Positions 10,784 through 27,329 of a stretch of DNA of 64,000 nucleotides are shown here, piece by piece. Below the pieces are notes generated by a model, which saw only the letters and a program-made list of their open reading frames with translations, ran no database searches and had not been told where the DNA came from. The position numbers and the translations under genes are program-made. The first letter of the stretch is position 1; each line of letters opens with the position of its first letter. The stretch is taken from assembly GCF_035594125.1 (NCBI RefSeq), contig NC_087191.1, positions 692,501 to 756,500 on the forward strand. Direction: 5' to 3'. Source of the stretch: Scylla paramamosain. Lineage: Eukaryota; Arthropoda; Malacostraca; Decapoda; Portunidae.

Positions 10784-10861
<78 letters not shown>
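10784..10861. repeat. (GA)n microsatellite at 5' side of LINE
   Basis: Perfect GA array beginning after a triplicated GAGTTCA word at the LINE 5' truncation point. Confidence 0.95.
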
Positions 10862-10863
<2 letters not shown>

Positions 10864-10869
10864 TGGTAA

Positions 10870-11961
10870 GTGTAGCTGAAATTGTCGAAAAACCTTAAAA
10901 CTACAAAATGCCATCAGGCAATAATTGCTGCTATATAGTGATTTTATACCAAAATCATGAACACAACTGGATGAGGGCGTCATAATTTGGTACCTGCATC
11001 CGCATGATGGCCAATGCGTAGAAGGAAAAGAAAAGATTGGTATCTCGAATTTTGTGCCACAAACTTGTTGCAAAAGAAGGGTCATTATCAGCTTGACTCA
11101 ATCCTCATTCACACTCCTACCCTTGCCAGCAATTGGTAAAAAAAATAAAAAAACAAGCAATATTTTAGTAATATGATATCTTTATTCAAAATAGATGAAA
11201 TCAATTTTTTTCATAACTTTTTATTTATAAATTCTCTTAAATAAAAGTGCGTGGAGCGCCCTGGCAGGCCACGACGCCCCAGAAAGGCTGTCACCACGCC
11301 AACCCCGAACACCGAACTAAAACAAACTTCTAATAATTCATAATAAAAGAAATAAAAAATTCTTAAAAACAACCCACCATATGAATGACAACCTTTCCCT
11401 CCAGCAGTAGAGAACAAAGACTAGAAAAAATGGACAAGTTAATTCATAATTCATGCACATTCTTCAAAAAAATAGATAATAATAATAAAAAAAAAATAAG
11501 AAAAAAAAATTGAAAACCACAAAACTCCAACTAGTATAAAAATAATTAACGAAAAACTTCTCAACAAAATTGTTTTTTCTTTTTCTGGATGCACAGCCAT
11601 GGGGGACTGAACTATGCTTGCTAGCTTAATATCACATGTACACCTTGGGGGAACACTGATTGGAAGGCACTTGATGGAAGGAGCATGACATGATGGCTCT
11701 GCACGCGTCTTAGTCCAAGGCTGACTCAACTACCATCAAGCATGCACACGCACACACACACGCACACACGAGTAATAATGCATCATGAGGTTCTCTTCAT
11801 AACTAATTTTTCTAAATTAACTAATAAATTCTTACATTCCTTTAGTGACAGTAACACACATGCACACGCACATGCACACACACACCCACACACACAATGC
11901 ATCATGAGGTCCTCTTCATAATACGCACATTCTTCTAAATTAACTAATAAATTCTTACATT

Positions 11962-12023
<62 letters not shown>

Positions 12024-12300
12024 AATGCACCATGATTTCCTCTTTCTATAGTACTCATTCTTCTACATTAATAGCCCAACAATCCTACACAGGTGAAAAA
12101 AATAAGAGCTGAAAAAGTTTTTTTTTGGGGGGGTAGGGGACTGAAGTTTACCCTATTTTGTCACGACACAAACACACACAAACACACACACACACACACA
12201 CACACAGTAGCGAGGTTCACATGAAACCTTAAATATATATATATGTAATCTTGGCTTCCGTAAGTCAGACATGTCACGTCAGAATGGAGTTACCTATTGA
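10870..12300. other. No recognised gene; CA and CT/CA arrays
   Basis: Contains CA-rich stretches near 11745-11770 and 11865-11895, a compound (CT)n(CA)n at 11962-12018 and CA at 12171-12206. A unit including CATCATGAGGTCCTCTTCATAA and TTAACTAATAAATTCTTACA recurs at about 11780, 11900 and 13807, a dispersed repeat with CA arrays in it. Frames here are low complexity. Confidence 0.6.
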
Positions 12301-12599
12301 AAACATGGATTGCGTCAAAGCGTACAAAAAACACAAATAAACCACGTGCTTATTCCACTAGCATGATCATCACCGTCACCTTCGTTCATCACTTACAATT
12401 TGGGGTGTACCTGCAGTGTATTCCTCTAAGTACTTCCTCCCTGTCTATCAGTAGCGTCCAAGAAAAAAAAGTTATCCTAAAGTTATCCTATAAAAATACA
12501 CTTTCATGGCATTAGTTTCCTTCCGTGTATGTTCGTCCATCCCTTCCCTGCCCTTCCCTGCCCTGCCCACCCACCCTTCCCCTCCCAGTACAGTCAATG

Positions 12600-13080
12600 A
12601 TACAGGGAGCTCTAGTAGTAGTTAGTTGTAGAAGAAGCACCACCATAGCAGCAAAAACCCCAGCAATAGTAGATATAATAGTAGTAGTAATGAAGACAAC
12701 TGAATCTAATAGTAGTTGTAATGAAAGTACTAGAATGCACCACTGATGGATGAAATAGTTGTAGCAGTATGGATTTAACAGTGGTGGTTGTAGTAGTTGT
12801 AATGTTAGTAATGAAAGCACCAGTAATAAGAGTAGCAGCAGTAGTAGGATGGATGTCATAGTAGTAGTTGTAATGGGAGTAGCAATAAAAGCACAACTGA
12901 GACAAAACTAGCAAAGTAAGGAATAAACAAAACAGTCGTAGTCACAGAAGCACCAGTAGTGGATACAACAGTAGCAAAATTACACAAATTGTAGTGAAGG
13001 ATGTAGTAACAGTAGAAGCACAAATAATATTAAAGTAACAGCAGTATGAATACAAGAGTAGCAGTGGTGGTAAAAAACAG
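12600..13080. repeat. Imperfect TAG/GTA-rich trinucleotide region
   Basis: Dense AGTAGTAG, GTAGTTGTAATG and GCACCAGTAATAAGAG words with weak periodicity near 70-90 bp. It gives long but meaningless Tyr/Thr- or Leu-rich minus-strand frames. Confidence 0.6.
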
Positions 13081-13083
13081 CAG

Positions 13084-13271
13084 ATGTGGAGAAGTGCGTG
13101 GATGCCTTGCCAAGTCAGTCCCAAGTGGAGGAGGAGGAGGAGGAGGTGGTGGTGGAGTCCCTGAGTGGGGAATGGTGCTCCAGTCCTCCCAATCCACTGC
13201 CTGGAGCTCCACCCAGGAACAGTGATGACTTGCTTGACAGGTCTGTGTGGGAAACAAGCACTGTGCTTTAA
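13084..13271 (+). CDS. Possible terminal exon, PDZ-ligand-like C-terminus
   Basis: After AACAGCAG the plus strand reads VEKCVDALPSQSQVEEEEEE, VVVESLSGEWCSSPPNPLPG and APPRNSDDLLDRSVWETSTV-L, then TAA. The composition (acidic run, Pro-rich, DDLLDRSVWE) looks protein-like, and the ending T-V-L fits a class I PDZ ligand pattern. AATAAA occurs at about 13718. Against it, the acceptor has a poor pyrimidine tract and no upstream exon was found. The last 45 bases of the frame are also the start of a tandem repeat. No gene family was recognised. Confidence 0.3.
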
Positions 13272-13645
13272 CATGTGTTGTCAGACCTCAGTTTATTGAG
13301 AGAGAAAGGAGAGTTCTCTTAGTAGCTGCAGTTTACAATGAGAAAGATGAGGTACATTAGTACTATTACAATTGTTAAGGGTCATAGATCTAATGTTGCT
13401 TGACAGGTCTGTGTGGGAGACAAACATCACACCTTAGCATGTGTCATCAGAGCTCAACAGTTTACTGAAAGAAAGAGTTGCGTATTGATAGCTGAGCAGT
13501 TTACCAAGACAAATATGAGATATATTACAATTGTTAAGGGTTATAGATATAATGTTGCTCAACAGGTCTGTGTGGGAGACACAAACATGATGCCTCCAGT
13601 GTGTCTGGATGGCTGAACAATTTAGTTTATTGAGAGAAAGAGTAG
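13226..13645. repeat. 165-bp tandem repeat, about 2.5 units
   Basis: TGCTTGACAGGTCTGTGTGG begins units near 13228 and 13396, and TGCTCAACAGGTCTGTGTGG near 13555. Units share CATGTGT-TCAGA, AGTTTA-TGAGAGAAAG and ATTACAATTGTTAAGGGT. The first unit overlaps the end of the putative exon at 13084-13271. Confidence 0.75.
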
Positions 13646-13926
13646 ATACAAGTATTTAGACATTAAAATTTTCAAGTCTTAAATGTACATAGATGGTGCT
13701 ACACAGAGACAATGGAAATAAATTATTAAGCTGAAGAGTGTATAAAGACCTTTACACTACACTACACTACACACTACACTACACTACACACACATGCTAG
13801 TAATAATGTATCATGAGGTCCTCTTCATAATACACTCACTTCTAAATTAAATGATAAATTGTTACATTTCTTTAGTACCAGGCACACGCATATGTGTGCA
13901 CACACAAATCAACACTAAGAGGTCAC

Positions 13927-14098
<172 letters not shown>

Positions 14099-14611
14099 GG
14101 GGGGGATAGTTTTCCTGATGGAGCAATCAGCCAATGGTATGCACCAACTTACCAGACTGTGTTTGCAAGGAGCATACAAGTATGACAAATTAACTTTAAA
14201 AGATGAGAGATTAATGAGCTTAACTTTATCCAGTAAAAGTCAGTTACCCAACTTAGAGGAAGAAGAGATATGATAATGCTTCACAAATATGCAACACAGA
14301 AAGAAAAAGATGATGCTTCAAAAATATTCAACACAAAGAAAAAGAATCAGGAAGAAATATATTGGTTCACAAATATGCAACACAGAAAGGATAAGAAAGA
14401 TTAAGATATAATAATGGGTCATAAATATGCAATGCAGAAAGACAAGTTGGCCATAGATAACCTGCCAACCAGGAAACCTGATACCAAAAGATAAACAATC
14501 ATGGAAACTCGGTATCAAAAGGGAACAGTGATACACTTGATAAAAGACAAGATAAGGATGTACAATAACAAACAAACCTTGAAAGAGCAATAAATCGGAA
14601 CACTGCATTAC

Positions 14612-18808
<4,197 letters not shown>

Positions 18809-18867
<59 letters not shown>
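18809..18867. repeat. (TG)n array between LINE copies B and C
   Basis: Pure TG array of 59 bp. On the minus strand it follows the copy B terminus ACCTAGGTAAAATAGGTAAAC-like end (plus strand TTTACCTATTTTACCTAG). Confidence 0.95.
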
Positions 18868-18868
<1 letters not shown>

Positions 18869-18970
18869 ACCTATTTTACCTAGTTGTGCTTTATGGTAAA
18901 AGAGCTATGCTCATGCTGTCCCATCTCCATATCTTTTAATATCCAATTTAGCCTTGAATCCATGTATACT

Positions 18971-21470
18971 TTATGCATTTACTATCTCCTCATCCAGACT
19001 GTCCCATACATCAATACTTCTATCTGGGAAACTATACTTTTTGACTTCTCTTCTACAAGCACTCCTCTTCAGCCCCTTTCCATGTCTTCTAGTGTCCCGT
19101 GGATCCCAGACCATTAAGTCACTCCAGTCCACCTCCTCTACTCCCTCATAAGCTTTATGTATCGCAATCAAGTCTCCCTTTTCTCTCCTCTTTTCCAACA
19201 TTGGTAGATGTATCCTTGCCAGTCTCTCTTCATACGACAAGTCCCTGATACTTGGTACCATCTTCGTAGCTGCTGTCAGAACTCTTTTCAACTTCTTTAT
19301 ATCCTTTTTCTTGTATGGTGACCACACTACTGCTGCATATTCTAGCCTAGGTCTTATCAGCAACACGATCATCTTCCTGACCATCTCTTCATCCATACAT
19401 GCAAAGGCCTGCCTTATTCTTCTCAGCAGTTATAGGTTTCTCCTGTAATTTTGCTAATGTATCTCTCCGGGGTCAGGTTCCTTGTCACTGTAACACCGAG
19501 ATCCTTTTCCTCTTTTGCTCCACTCAACCTTACACCATTCAACACATAATTTCCTTTTACTCTTCTTGTACTTTTTCCAAATTCTATTACTTTACACTTC
19601 TTTAAATTAAATTCCATTTCCCATCTATAACTCCACTCTGATATCTTGTTCAGGTCTTCTTGTAACGTTCCACAGTCCTCTGCACTCTCAACTTTCTTCA
19701 GCAACTTTGCATCATCCACAAAAAGGCTCATGTAGCTGTTCACACTCTCCGTCATATCATTTATATAGACTGCAAACATGATTGGTGCAAGTACTGAGCC
19801 TTGGGGTACTCCATTTATGACTTCCCTACATGATAGTTTTTGATCTTTCACCATCGTTCTCATTTCTCTATTTGTCAAGAAATTTTCCATCCATCTCAGC
19901 AGGCCCCCCCCTTAGCCCACCATTATGCTTCAACTTCCACAACAATTTTCTGTGTGGCACTTTATCAAAGGCCTTCTTCAGGTCTAAATAAACACAATCA
20001 GCCCATCCATCTCTTTCTTGCATTATATCCACCACTCTAGAACAAAAACTCAATAAGTTTGTAACACATGATCTCCCTCTCCTAAATCCAAATTATTACT
20101 TTATTATCACTTCATTTCCTTCCAGGTACTACATCCATTTATCCTTCACGAATCTTTCACACATTTTGCACACCACACTTGTTAGTTTGAGACACAGGTC
20201 TATAGTTTAAGGGCTCCTCTTTACTACCACCTTTGTATATTGGCACTATGTTGGCTCTCTTCCATTCAATTGAGACTCTGCTTTCGATTAGGGAGCTTTC
20301 AATAATATTATGTATTACCCATGTCAACTGCTGATTGCACTCTTTTAGTATCCATCCTGACACTCCATCAGGTCCAGGGGCCTTCCTAACATCTAGTCCC
20401 TCCATCTGTTTCTGGACATCCTCTTCAGTCACTTGGATTTCCCCCAGACCCATTTCTTCACTCATCTCACTCTGCCACACAAATGTTTTCTCTTTTGTGA
20501 ATACCGATTGAAAACTCCTGTTCATTATCTCTGCCAATTCAGCCAGATCCTCACACATTTGACCATTCACCTTCAATCTGCTTATTCCTTCTCTATTTTT
20601 CATTTTGCTGTTCGCATATCTGAAGAATAGTTTTGGTTCCTCTTTGCATTTGTCCATAACATCTTTCTCATAACTTTCCCTTTCTTCTCTAATAACCTTA
20701 CATATTCATTTCTTGTAGTTGTGTATTTTTTGCCATAGCTCCTGCGTATTTTTCCTTCGCCATCTATTCCATGCCATTTCCCTCTCCTCCCTAGCTATTT
20801 CACATCTTCTATTATACCAGTCATTGTTATATCTTCTCTTTGTCTCTACTTTCGGTACATATCTTTTCACTCCCTCTTCATAAATATTGATGAAAGCTTC
20901 CCACTTCTTTTGCACATTACTTGCTGTGATAAGTGTACTCCAGTCTGCTTCACCAAAATATCTCATCTGTTCAAAATTTGACTTACTATAATTATATCTT
21001 TCACCTTTATAATCTTCACATCTACTTTCCTCTCTTTTTTCTTTAATACAACACCTTATTATGACATGGTCACTTTTTCCTAGTGGACAATTATAATTCA
21101 CGTCTTCTATAATATCTGCTTCTTTTGATAATACCAAATCAAGTCTTGATGACTTCTCTCCTCCTCTATATCTAGTGTTTTCCTCAACCCACTGTGTCAT
21201 AATATTGTTCATTGCCAGTTTCAGAACCTTATTTCCCCACGAGTCTTCTCTTGTGTTCCACTCCTCCCAATTTCTCTCTTTACAATTAGAATCTCCCATT
21301 ATAACAATTTTGTTGTTTTCTTTAATTTTCTTTACAAGCCATTCTTTTGCCTCACTCAGCAATAGTTCATGCTCTTGTCTATTCCAGGCCTTTGTTTTTG
21401 GTGGGACATACACCGTTGTGACATATCGTCTTCCTCTTCTTCCATTTATTAGTTTTAAGTTTAGGCCTTC
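18971..21470 (-). pseudogene. LINE B ORF2 (EN C-half plus RT), broken
   Basis: The largest intact frame is minus-strand EN: GRRGRRYVTTVYVPPKTKAW, MGDSNCKERNWEEW (catalytic GDSN), SSRLDLVLSKEADIIEDVNY, PLGKSDHVIIRC (catalytic SDH). RT follows in pieces: LDVRKAPGPDGVSGWILKEC and WKRANIVPIYKGGSKEEPLN (20657-20157), CVYLDLKKAFDKVPHRKLLW (20053-19868), NGVPQGSVLAPIMFAVYIND and MSLFVDDAKLLKK (catalytic VDD, 19890-19423), then the thumb and tail (MIVLLIRPRLEYAAVVWSPY, 19396-18971). Frames change at about 20160, 20060, 19880 and 19400, so it cannot make one protein. The AA+EN+RT order is standard for CR1/L2-type ORF2. Confidence 0.85.
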
Positions 21471-24400
21471 CACCAAGCAAGGAGGAGGCAGTAGACACCT
21501 GCCGAAACGATAATTACTCCCAGTGAGGTCTAAAGCACTGTTCAGGGGGTGCTGTGAATTTATCATTAAACCCAGCTGTGACCTCACTGAACGTTTCCCT
21601 TTGTGTCTCACAACACAAGGGGGCAGTCACAGCCTGCCCTCTAAAAACAACTCTCTTCCTCCACACAAAACTACAAGCACCTAATAACACCCACACCCTT
21701 CACTCAAAAATTTTTAAATCATCATGGCGACTCCTACACCAGCCTCGGAGTCCCCATCTGGGGACGGGACCATAAATGTCTCCAGGTCGGACTGTCTTTC
21801 TGTCGACGACCCTAAGTGTCTTGACACCCCCCTCAACTTTTTCTTCATTAACTTCTGCAACATTCGCAGTCTAAGATCTAATTTTCAATCAGTAGAACAC
21901 CACCTCTCCTCTTCTAAACCTCATCTTCTTTTCCTCACCGAAACTCAGGTGTCTGAGGCAACTGACAGTAGCCCCTTTTCAGTTCCCTCCTACTTTCTCT
22001 ATCCTCATTTTCAATCCAAAGCTGGATGCTGCGTTTATGTGCGCAATGACTTAACCTGCTCTCGTGCCCATGCTCTTGAATCTTCCGAGTTTTCCACCAT
22101 CTGGCTACGACTACAGAGTCACTCTCATACTAAATTTATCTGTGCTGTATACCTCTCACCTAACTCCTCTGACTATAAGAAATTCTTTGACTACTTAACT
22201 TCCAAAGTGGAGCACATTCTGACCCTCTTCCCTTTTGCAGAGATCTCCATTCTTTTGTCTTCAATGTTCACCACCAGCTTTGGCTTTCCTCTCCCTTCAC
22301 TGACCATCCTGGTGAACTAGCATACAACTTTGTTATCCTCCATGACCTAGAGCAATTGGTGCAACACCCTACTCGTATTCCTGACCGTCTTAGAGATACG
22401 CCCAACATTCTTGACCTTTTCCTGACCTCTAATCCTTCTGCTTATGCTGTCACCCTTTCTTCTCTGTTGGGCTCCTCCGATCACAATCTCATATCTTTAT
22501 CTTGTCCTATCACTCTAATCCCTCCTCAGGATCCCCCTAAGCGAAGGTGCCTCTGGCGTTTTGCCTCTGCTAGTTGGGGGGACCTGAGGAGGTATTTTGC
22601 TGATTTTCCTTGGAATGACTACTGCTTCCGTGTCAGAGACCCGTCTTTGTGTGCTGAGCGCATAACAGAGGTGATAGTGTCTGGCATGGAGGCATACATT
22701 CCTCACTCTTTTTCTCGTCCTAAACCTTCTAAACCTTGGTTTAACACAGCTTGTTCTCGTGCTATACATGATAGAGAGGTGGCCCACAAAAGGTACTTAA
22801 GCCTTCCATCACCAGAATCTCATGCACTTTATATTTCTGCCCAGAATCATGCCAAGTCTGTTCTCCAACTAGCCAAAAACTCCTTCATTAACAGAAAATG
22901 TCAAAACCTTTCAAGATCTAACTCCCCTCGTGATTTCTGGCATCTGGCCAAAAATATCTCCAATAACTTTGCTTCTTCTTCTTTCCCTCCTCTATCTCAA
23001 CCAGATGGCACCATTGCTATCACATCTATTTCTAAAGCTGAACTCTTTGCTCAAACCTTTGCTTAAAACTCTACCTTGGATGATTCTGGGCTTGTTCCTC
23101 CCTCTCCTCCACCCTCTGACTACTTCATGCCACGTATTAAAATTCTTCGCAATGATGTTTTCCATGCCCTCGCTGGCCTAAACCCTCGGAAGGCTTATGG
23201 ACCTGATGGGGTCCCTCCTATTGTTCTCCGAAACTGTGCCTCCGTGCTTGCACCTTGCCTAGTCAAACTCTTTCAGCTCTGTCTGTCAACATCTACCTTT
23301 CCTTCTTGCTGGAAGTTTGCCTACATTCAACCTGTTCCTAAAAAGGGTGACCGTTCTAATCCCTCAAACTACCGTCCTATTGCTTTAATTTCCTGCCTAT
23401 CTAAAGTTTTTGAATCTATCCTCAACAGGAAGATTCTTAAACATCTATCAATTCACAACCTTCTATCTGATTGCCAGTATGGGTTCCGTCAAGGCCGCTC
23501 TACTGGAGATCTTCTGGCTTTCCTTACTGAGTCTTGGTCATCCTCTTTTAGAGATTTTGGTGAAACTTTTGCTGTTGCCTTGGACATATCAAAAGCTTTT
23601 GATAGAGTCTGGCACAAAGCTTTGATTTCCAAACTACCCTCCTACGGTTTCTATCCTTCTCTCTGTAACTTCATCTCAAGTTTCCTTTCTGACCGTTCTA
23701 TTGCTGCTGTAGTAGACGGTCACTGTTCTTCTCCTAAATCTGTCCTGTCACCCACTCTCTTCTTATTATTCATTAATGATCTTCTAAACCAAACTTCTTG
23801 TCCTATCCACTCCTACGCTGATGATACCACCCTGCACTTTTCCACGTCTTTTCATAGACGTCCAACCCTTCAGGAGGTAAACATATCACGCAGGGAGGCC
23901 ACAGAACGCCTGACTTCTGATCTTTCTAAAATTTCTGATTGGGGCAGAGCAAACTTGGTATTGTTCAATGCCTCAAAAACTCAATTCCTCCATCTATCAA
24001 CTCGACACAACTTTCCAGACAACTATCCCCTCTTCTTCAATGACACTCAACTGTCCCCCTCTTCTACACTGAACATCCTCGGTCTGTCCTTTACTTATAA
24101 TCTGAACTGGAAACTTCACATCTCATCTCTAGCTAAAACAGCTTCTATGAAGTTAGGTGTTCTGAGACGTCTCCGCCAGTTTTTCTCACCCCCCCAGCTG
24201 CTAACTCTGTACAAGGGCCTTATCCGTCCATGTATGGAGTATGCTTCACATGTCTGGGGGGGTTCCACTCATACTGCTCTTCTAGACAGGGTGAAATCAA
24301 AAGCTTTTCGTCTCATCAACTCCTCTCCTCTAACTGACTGTCTTCAGCCTCTCTCTCACTGCCGCAATGTTGCATATCTAGCTGTCTTCTACCACTATTT

Positions 24401-24762
24401 TCATGCTAACTGCTCTTCTGATCTTGCTAACTGCATGCTTCCCCTCCTTCCGTGGCCTCGCTGCACAAGACTTTCTTCTTTCTCTCACCCCTATTCTGTC
24501 CACCTCTCTAATGCAAGAGTTAACCAGTATTCTCGATCATTCATTCCTTTCTCTGGTAAACTCTGGAACTCCCTGCCTGCTTCTGTATTTCCACCTTCCT
24601 ATGACTTGAATTCCTTCAAGAGGGAGGTTTCAAGACACTTATCCATCAATTTTTGCCCACTGCTTTGACCCTTTTATGGGACTGGCATTTCAGTGGGCAT
24701 TTTTTTTATTAGACTTTTGTTGCCCTTGGCCAGTGCCCTTCCTACATAAAAAAAAAAAAAAA
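21471..24762 (+). mobile_element. LINE A copy 1 (jockey/RTE-like), precise nested insertion
   Basis: A 3.29-kb plus-strand element starting CACCAAGCAAGGAGGAGG and ending CCTACATA(A)15. It is flanked by a 6-bp target-site duplication GCCTTC (21465-21470 and 24763-24768). Removing one copy restores the frame of LINE B, which proves both boundaries. It has a 5' UTR of about 250 bp, one long EN+RT ORF and a 3' UTR of about 90 bp. Its poly-A tail distinguishes it from the CR1-like family with AC tails. Confidence 0.92.
21724..24668 (+). pseudogene. LINE A ORF: endonuclease plus reverse transcriptase, disabled
   Basis: Start MATPTPASESPSGDG, then the endonuclease: INFCNIRSLRSNFQSVEHHL, LLFLTETQVS (catalytic E), [21 protein letters not shown] one-base loss near 22255, where the second copy reads SILGDFNVHHH, destroys the GDFN motif and shifts frame to a stop at 22320. 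Reading resumes at 22356 ([26 protein letters not shown]) to a TAA at 23064, then at 23076 into the RT: GLNPRKAYGPDGVPPIVLRN, PVPKKGDRSNPSNYRPIALI, YGFRQGRSTGDLLAFL, VALDISKAFDRVWHKALISK and HSYADDTTLHFS. The usual GVPQG motif before VLSPTLFLLFINDLL is missing through an in-frame deletion near 23739. The C-terminal block is PCMEYASHVWGGSTHTALLD to the stop at 24666. Three independent lesions make it inactive. Confidence 0.9.
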
Positions 24763-24768
24763 GCCTTC

Positions 24769-24924
24769 TGCCTTTTCCACACTCTCCATCCTGATACCCT
24801 TTTTAACAAGCATTATCACTCTACCTCCTCCTTTTCCACATCTGTTTCTTATGCACATATTGTACTTTTCCCCTCCTAAATTTGTTGTCTCTGAATCTCT
24901 TAGTTTAGTTTCTACCATTGTCAT
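24769..24924 (-). pseudogene. LINE B ORF2 endonuclease N-terminal piece
   Basis: Minus-strand MTMVETKLRDSETTNLGGEK, then MCIRNRCGKGGGRVIMLVKK and GIRMESVEKAEG. ETKL and the glycine-rich RVIMLVKKG are the early endonuclease motifs. It ends exactly at the LINE A insertion. Fusing across the insertion, with one GCCTTC copy removed, continues the frame as VEKAEG-LNLKLINGRRG. Confidence 0.85.
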
Positions 24925-25162
24925 GATGTCTGGTTCATTTGCTTATAAATTCATTCACTTCATCCATCACTGAAACTAAACCATCCACATTAGTGTATGC
25001 CACTGTCCATGTCCCTCCCTCTCTTACAGCTGTGACTCTGCACCCTTCACTCTTCGCATGTACCACTTCCTCAACCTTAGGTCCATTACCCTTCAGAAAA
25101 AAAGTTCCCTTTCCTCTTGTGTTCTCTGTTCGTTCCTTTCTTTTGCTTCACTTCTTAATTCA

Positions 25163-25745
25163 TTAAATTTCTTCCTCATTCACTTCTCTTCTAATCCAGA
25201 CTTGTTTAAACTCGTTACTTTTGGCCACCTTCCACGCATTTACCAATGTTTCTTCAGCTGCTGTTTGGGATTTTAGTTTGATTTTCAATGGTCTACTTTT
25301 TCCTTGATCATATTTTCCAATCCTGTACACCTCTATTTCATCTTCCAGCTTTGTATCCCCTTCATTTACCACATTCAGTGATTCTGCTTCTCTTTTATAC
25401 CAATTCTTTATCTCACTTTCTTCCAGGCCAAAGATCATTACACCCTTCTTTTTATCTACAGTCTCTTACCAGGTTTTCCTTTTCCTTTATTACCTTTATA
25501 ACCTCTTAAGTCAAGTCTTCTTTACTCCTTTGGTCCTTCACTACTTCTGTATAACTGACTTTTTTCTCCAACTCCTCACATTTATTTACGGATCTTCCTG
25601 CCATTTCCTTAACTTGTTCTTGGCTCTCCTTAATTTGCTTATCCCTGTTTTTGTCTTGGACTTCAATCTTTTTCATCCTTTCCTCCAGCACATTCATTTG
25701 TATTTCTCTAGCCTTCATCATTTTATCCATCATTCCCATTTTCAC
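25163..25745 (-). pseudogene. LINE B ORF1 (coiled coil plus nucleic-acid-binding region), broken
   Basis: Two minus-strand frames are separated by a frame break near 25440-25505. The upstream one (25745-25506) is a heptad-like, highly charged coiled coil (MKMGMMDKMMKAREIQMNVL, ERMKKIEVQDKNRDKQIKES). The downstream one (25438-25163) reads MIFGLEESEIKNWYKREAES, VYRIGKYDQGKSRPLKIKLK and AWKVAKSNEFKQVWIRREVN, typical of LINE ORF1 nucleic-acid-binding regions. A perfect tandem duplication of about 61 bp occurs at 25689-25815. Confidence 0.7.
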
Positions 25746-26281
25746 ATCCAGTATTCATTTGTATTTCTCTAGCCTTCATCATTTTATCCATCATTCCCAT
25801 TTTCACATCCAGTATTCTGCAGCACTTTCTCTTCATTTTCTAATTCCTTTCTTAGTGTATTATTTTCTTGTCCCAACCTCCCATTTCTTACTTCTAGGTC
25901 TCACATATCTAGGTCTCACCTTCTCACATATCTCTTAAACCTTCATGGTTAATTTCATGGTTAATTTCCTTGCATTCAGTTTCTCCTGCAATTGGCCATC
26001 ATCCTCTGCAAATCCACTAAAATCCAAGACTCCTCTTCCTGTGGGTGTTCTACTGGCTGCCATGATCACCTGTCCAACACAAACAAACCTTTCGGCTCTT
26101 GTTACAGACGCCAAAAATTACAGTTTCCCACCTCTTTCAAATTATTTCCTTTCCTTTCAATTTTCTTACAAAATTTAACTTGGGACAGCAATGAGTCATA
26201 AAACTTTCAACCAGCACAACAACTAGGTAGTATCCCTGTTGTCCATGAGCTCCTGTTGTACGTCCGTTCACTAAGATAGTA

Positions 26282-26980
<699 letters not shown>

Positions 26981-27071
<91 letters not shown>
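26981..27071. repeat. (TG)n array at 5' edge of LINE D
   Basis: 91 bp of pure TG directly following the 5'-truncated end of copy D. Confidence 0.95.
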
Positions 27072-27072
<1 letters not shown>

Positions 27073-27073
27073 G

Positions 27074-27303
27074 GTTATAAGACTACAAATTTCAAGCTTG
27101 ATTCAATCCTTTAAAATAAGACAGGTTCTAAGACTACAAATTTCAAGCTTGATTCAATCCTTTAAAATAAGACAAAGAAAATACACACACTCAAAAGATT
27201 AATTTCACTTGGTTTTGGCAGCAAACGAAATATTCATTTCACTTGGTTTTGGCAGCAAACGAAATATTCATTTCACTTGGTTTTGGCAGCAAACGAAATA
27301 TAA
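27074..27303. repeat. Two small perfect tandem repeats
   Basis: A unit of about 50 bp (AAGACTACAAATTTCAAGCT and on) is present twice (about 27079-27175). A 33-34-bp unit (TTCATTTCACTTGGTTTTGG and on) is present three times (about 27200-27301). Confidence 0.85.
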
Positions 27304-27329
27304 GACATAGATGAACAGTGGAACAGAAG

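Larger units (their letters stand above)
18868..26280 (-). mobile_element. CR1/L2-like LINE (copy B), near full length, host of nested LINE A
   Basis: This is the longest member of the chain. In minus order it has ORF1 pieces (25745-25506 coiled coil; 25438-25163 nucleic-acid-binding ORF1 region), the ORF2 endonuclease start (24924-24769), a 3.3-kb insertion of LINE A, and the rest of ORF2 (21470-18971). It ends ACAACTAGGTAAAATAGG followed by an AC tail. Several frameshifts and stops break ORF2. The 5' end is not sharply defined and lies between about 26080 and the (TG)n tail of copy D at 26284. Length without the insert is about 4 kb, normal for this superfamily. Confidence 0.85.
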
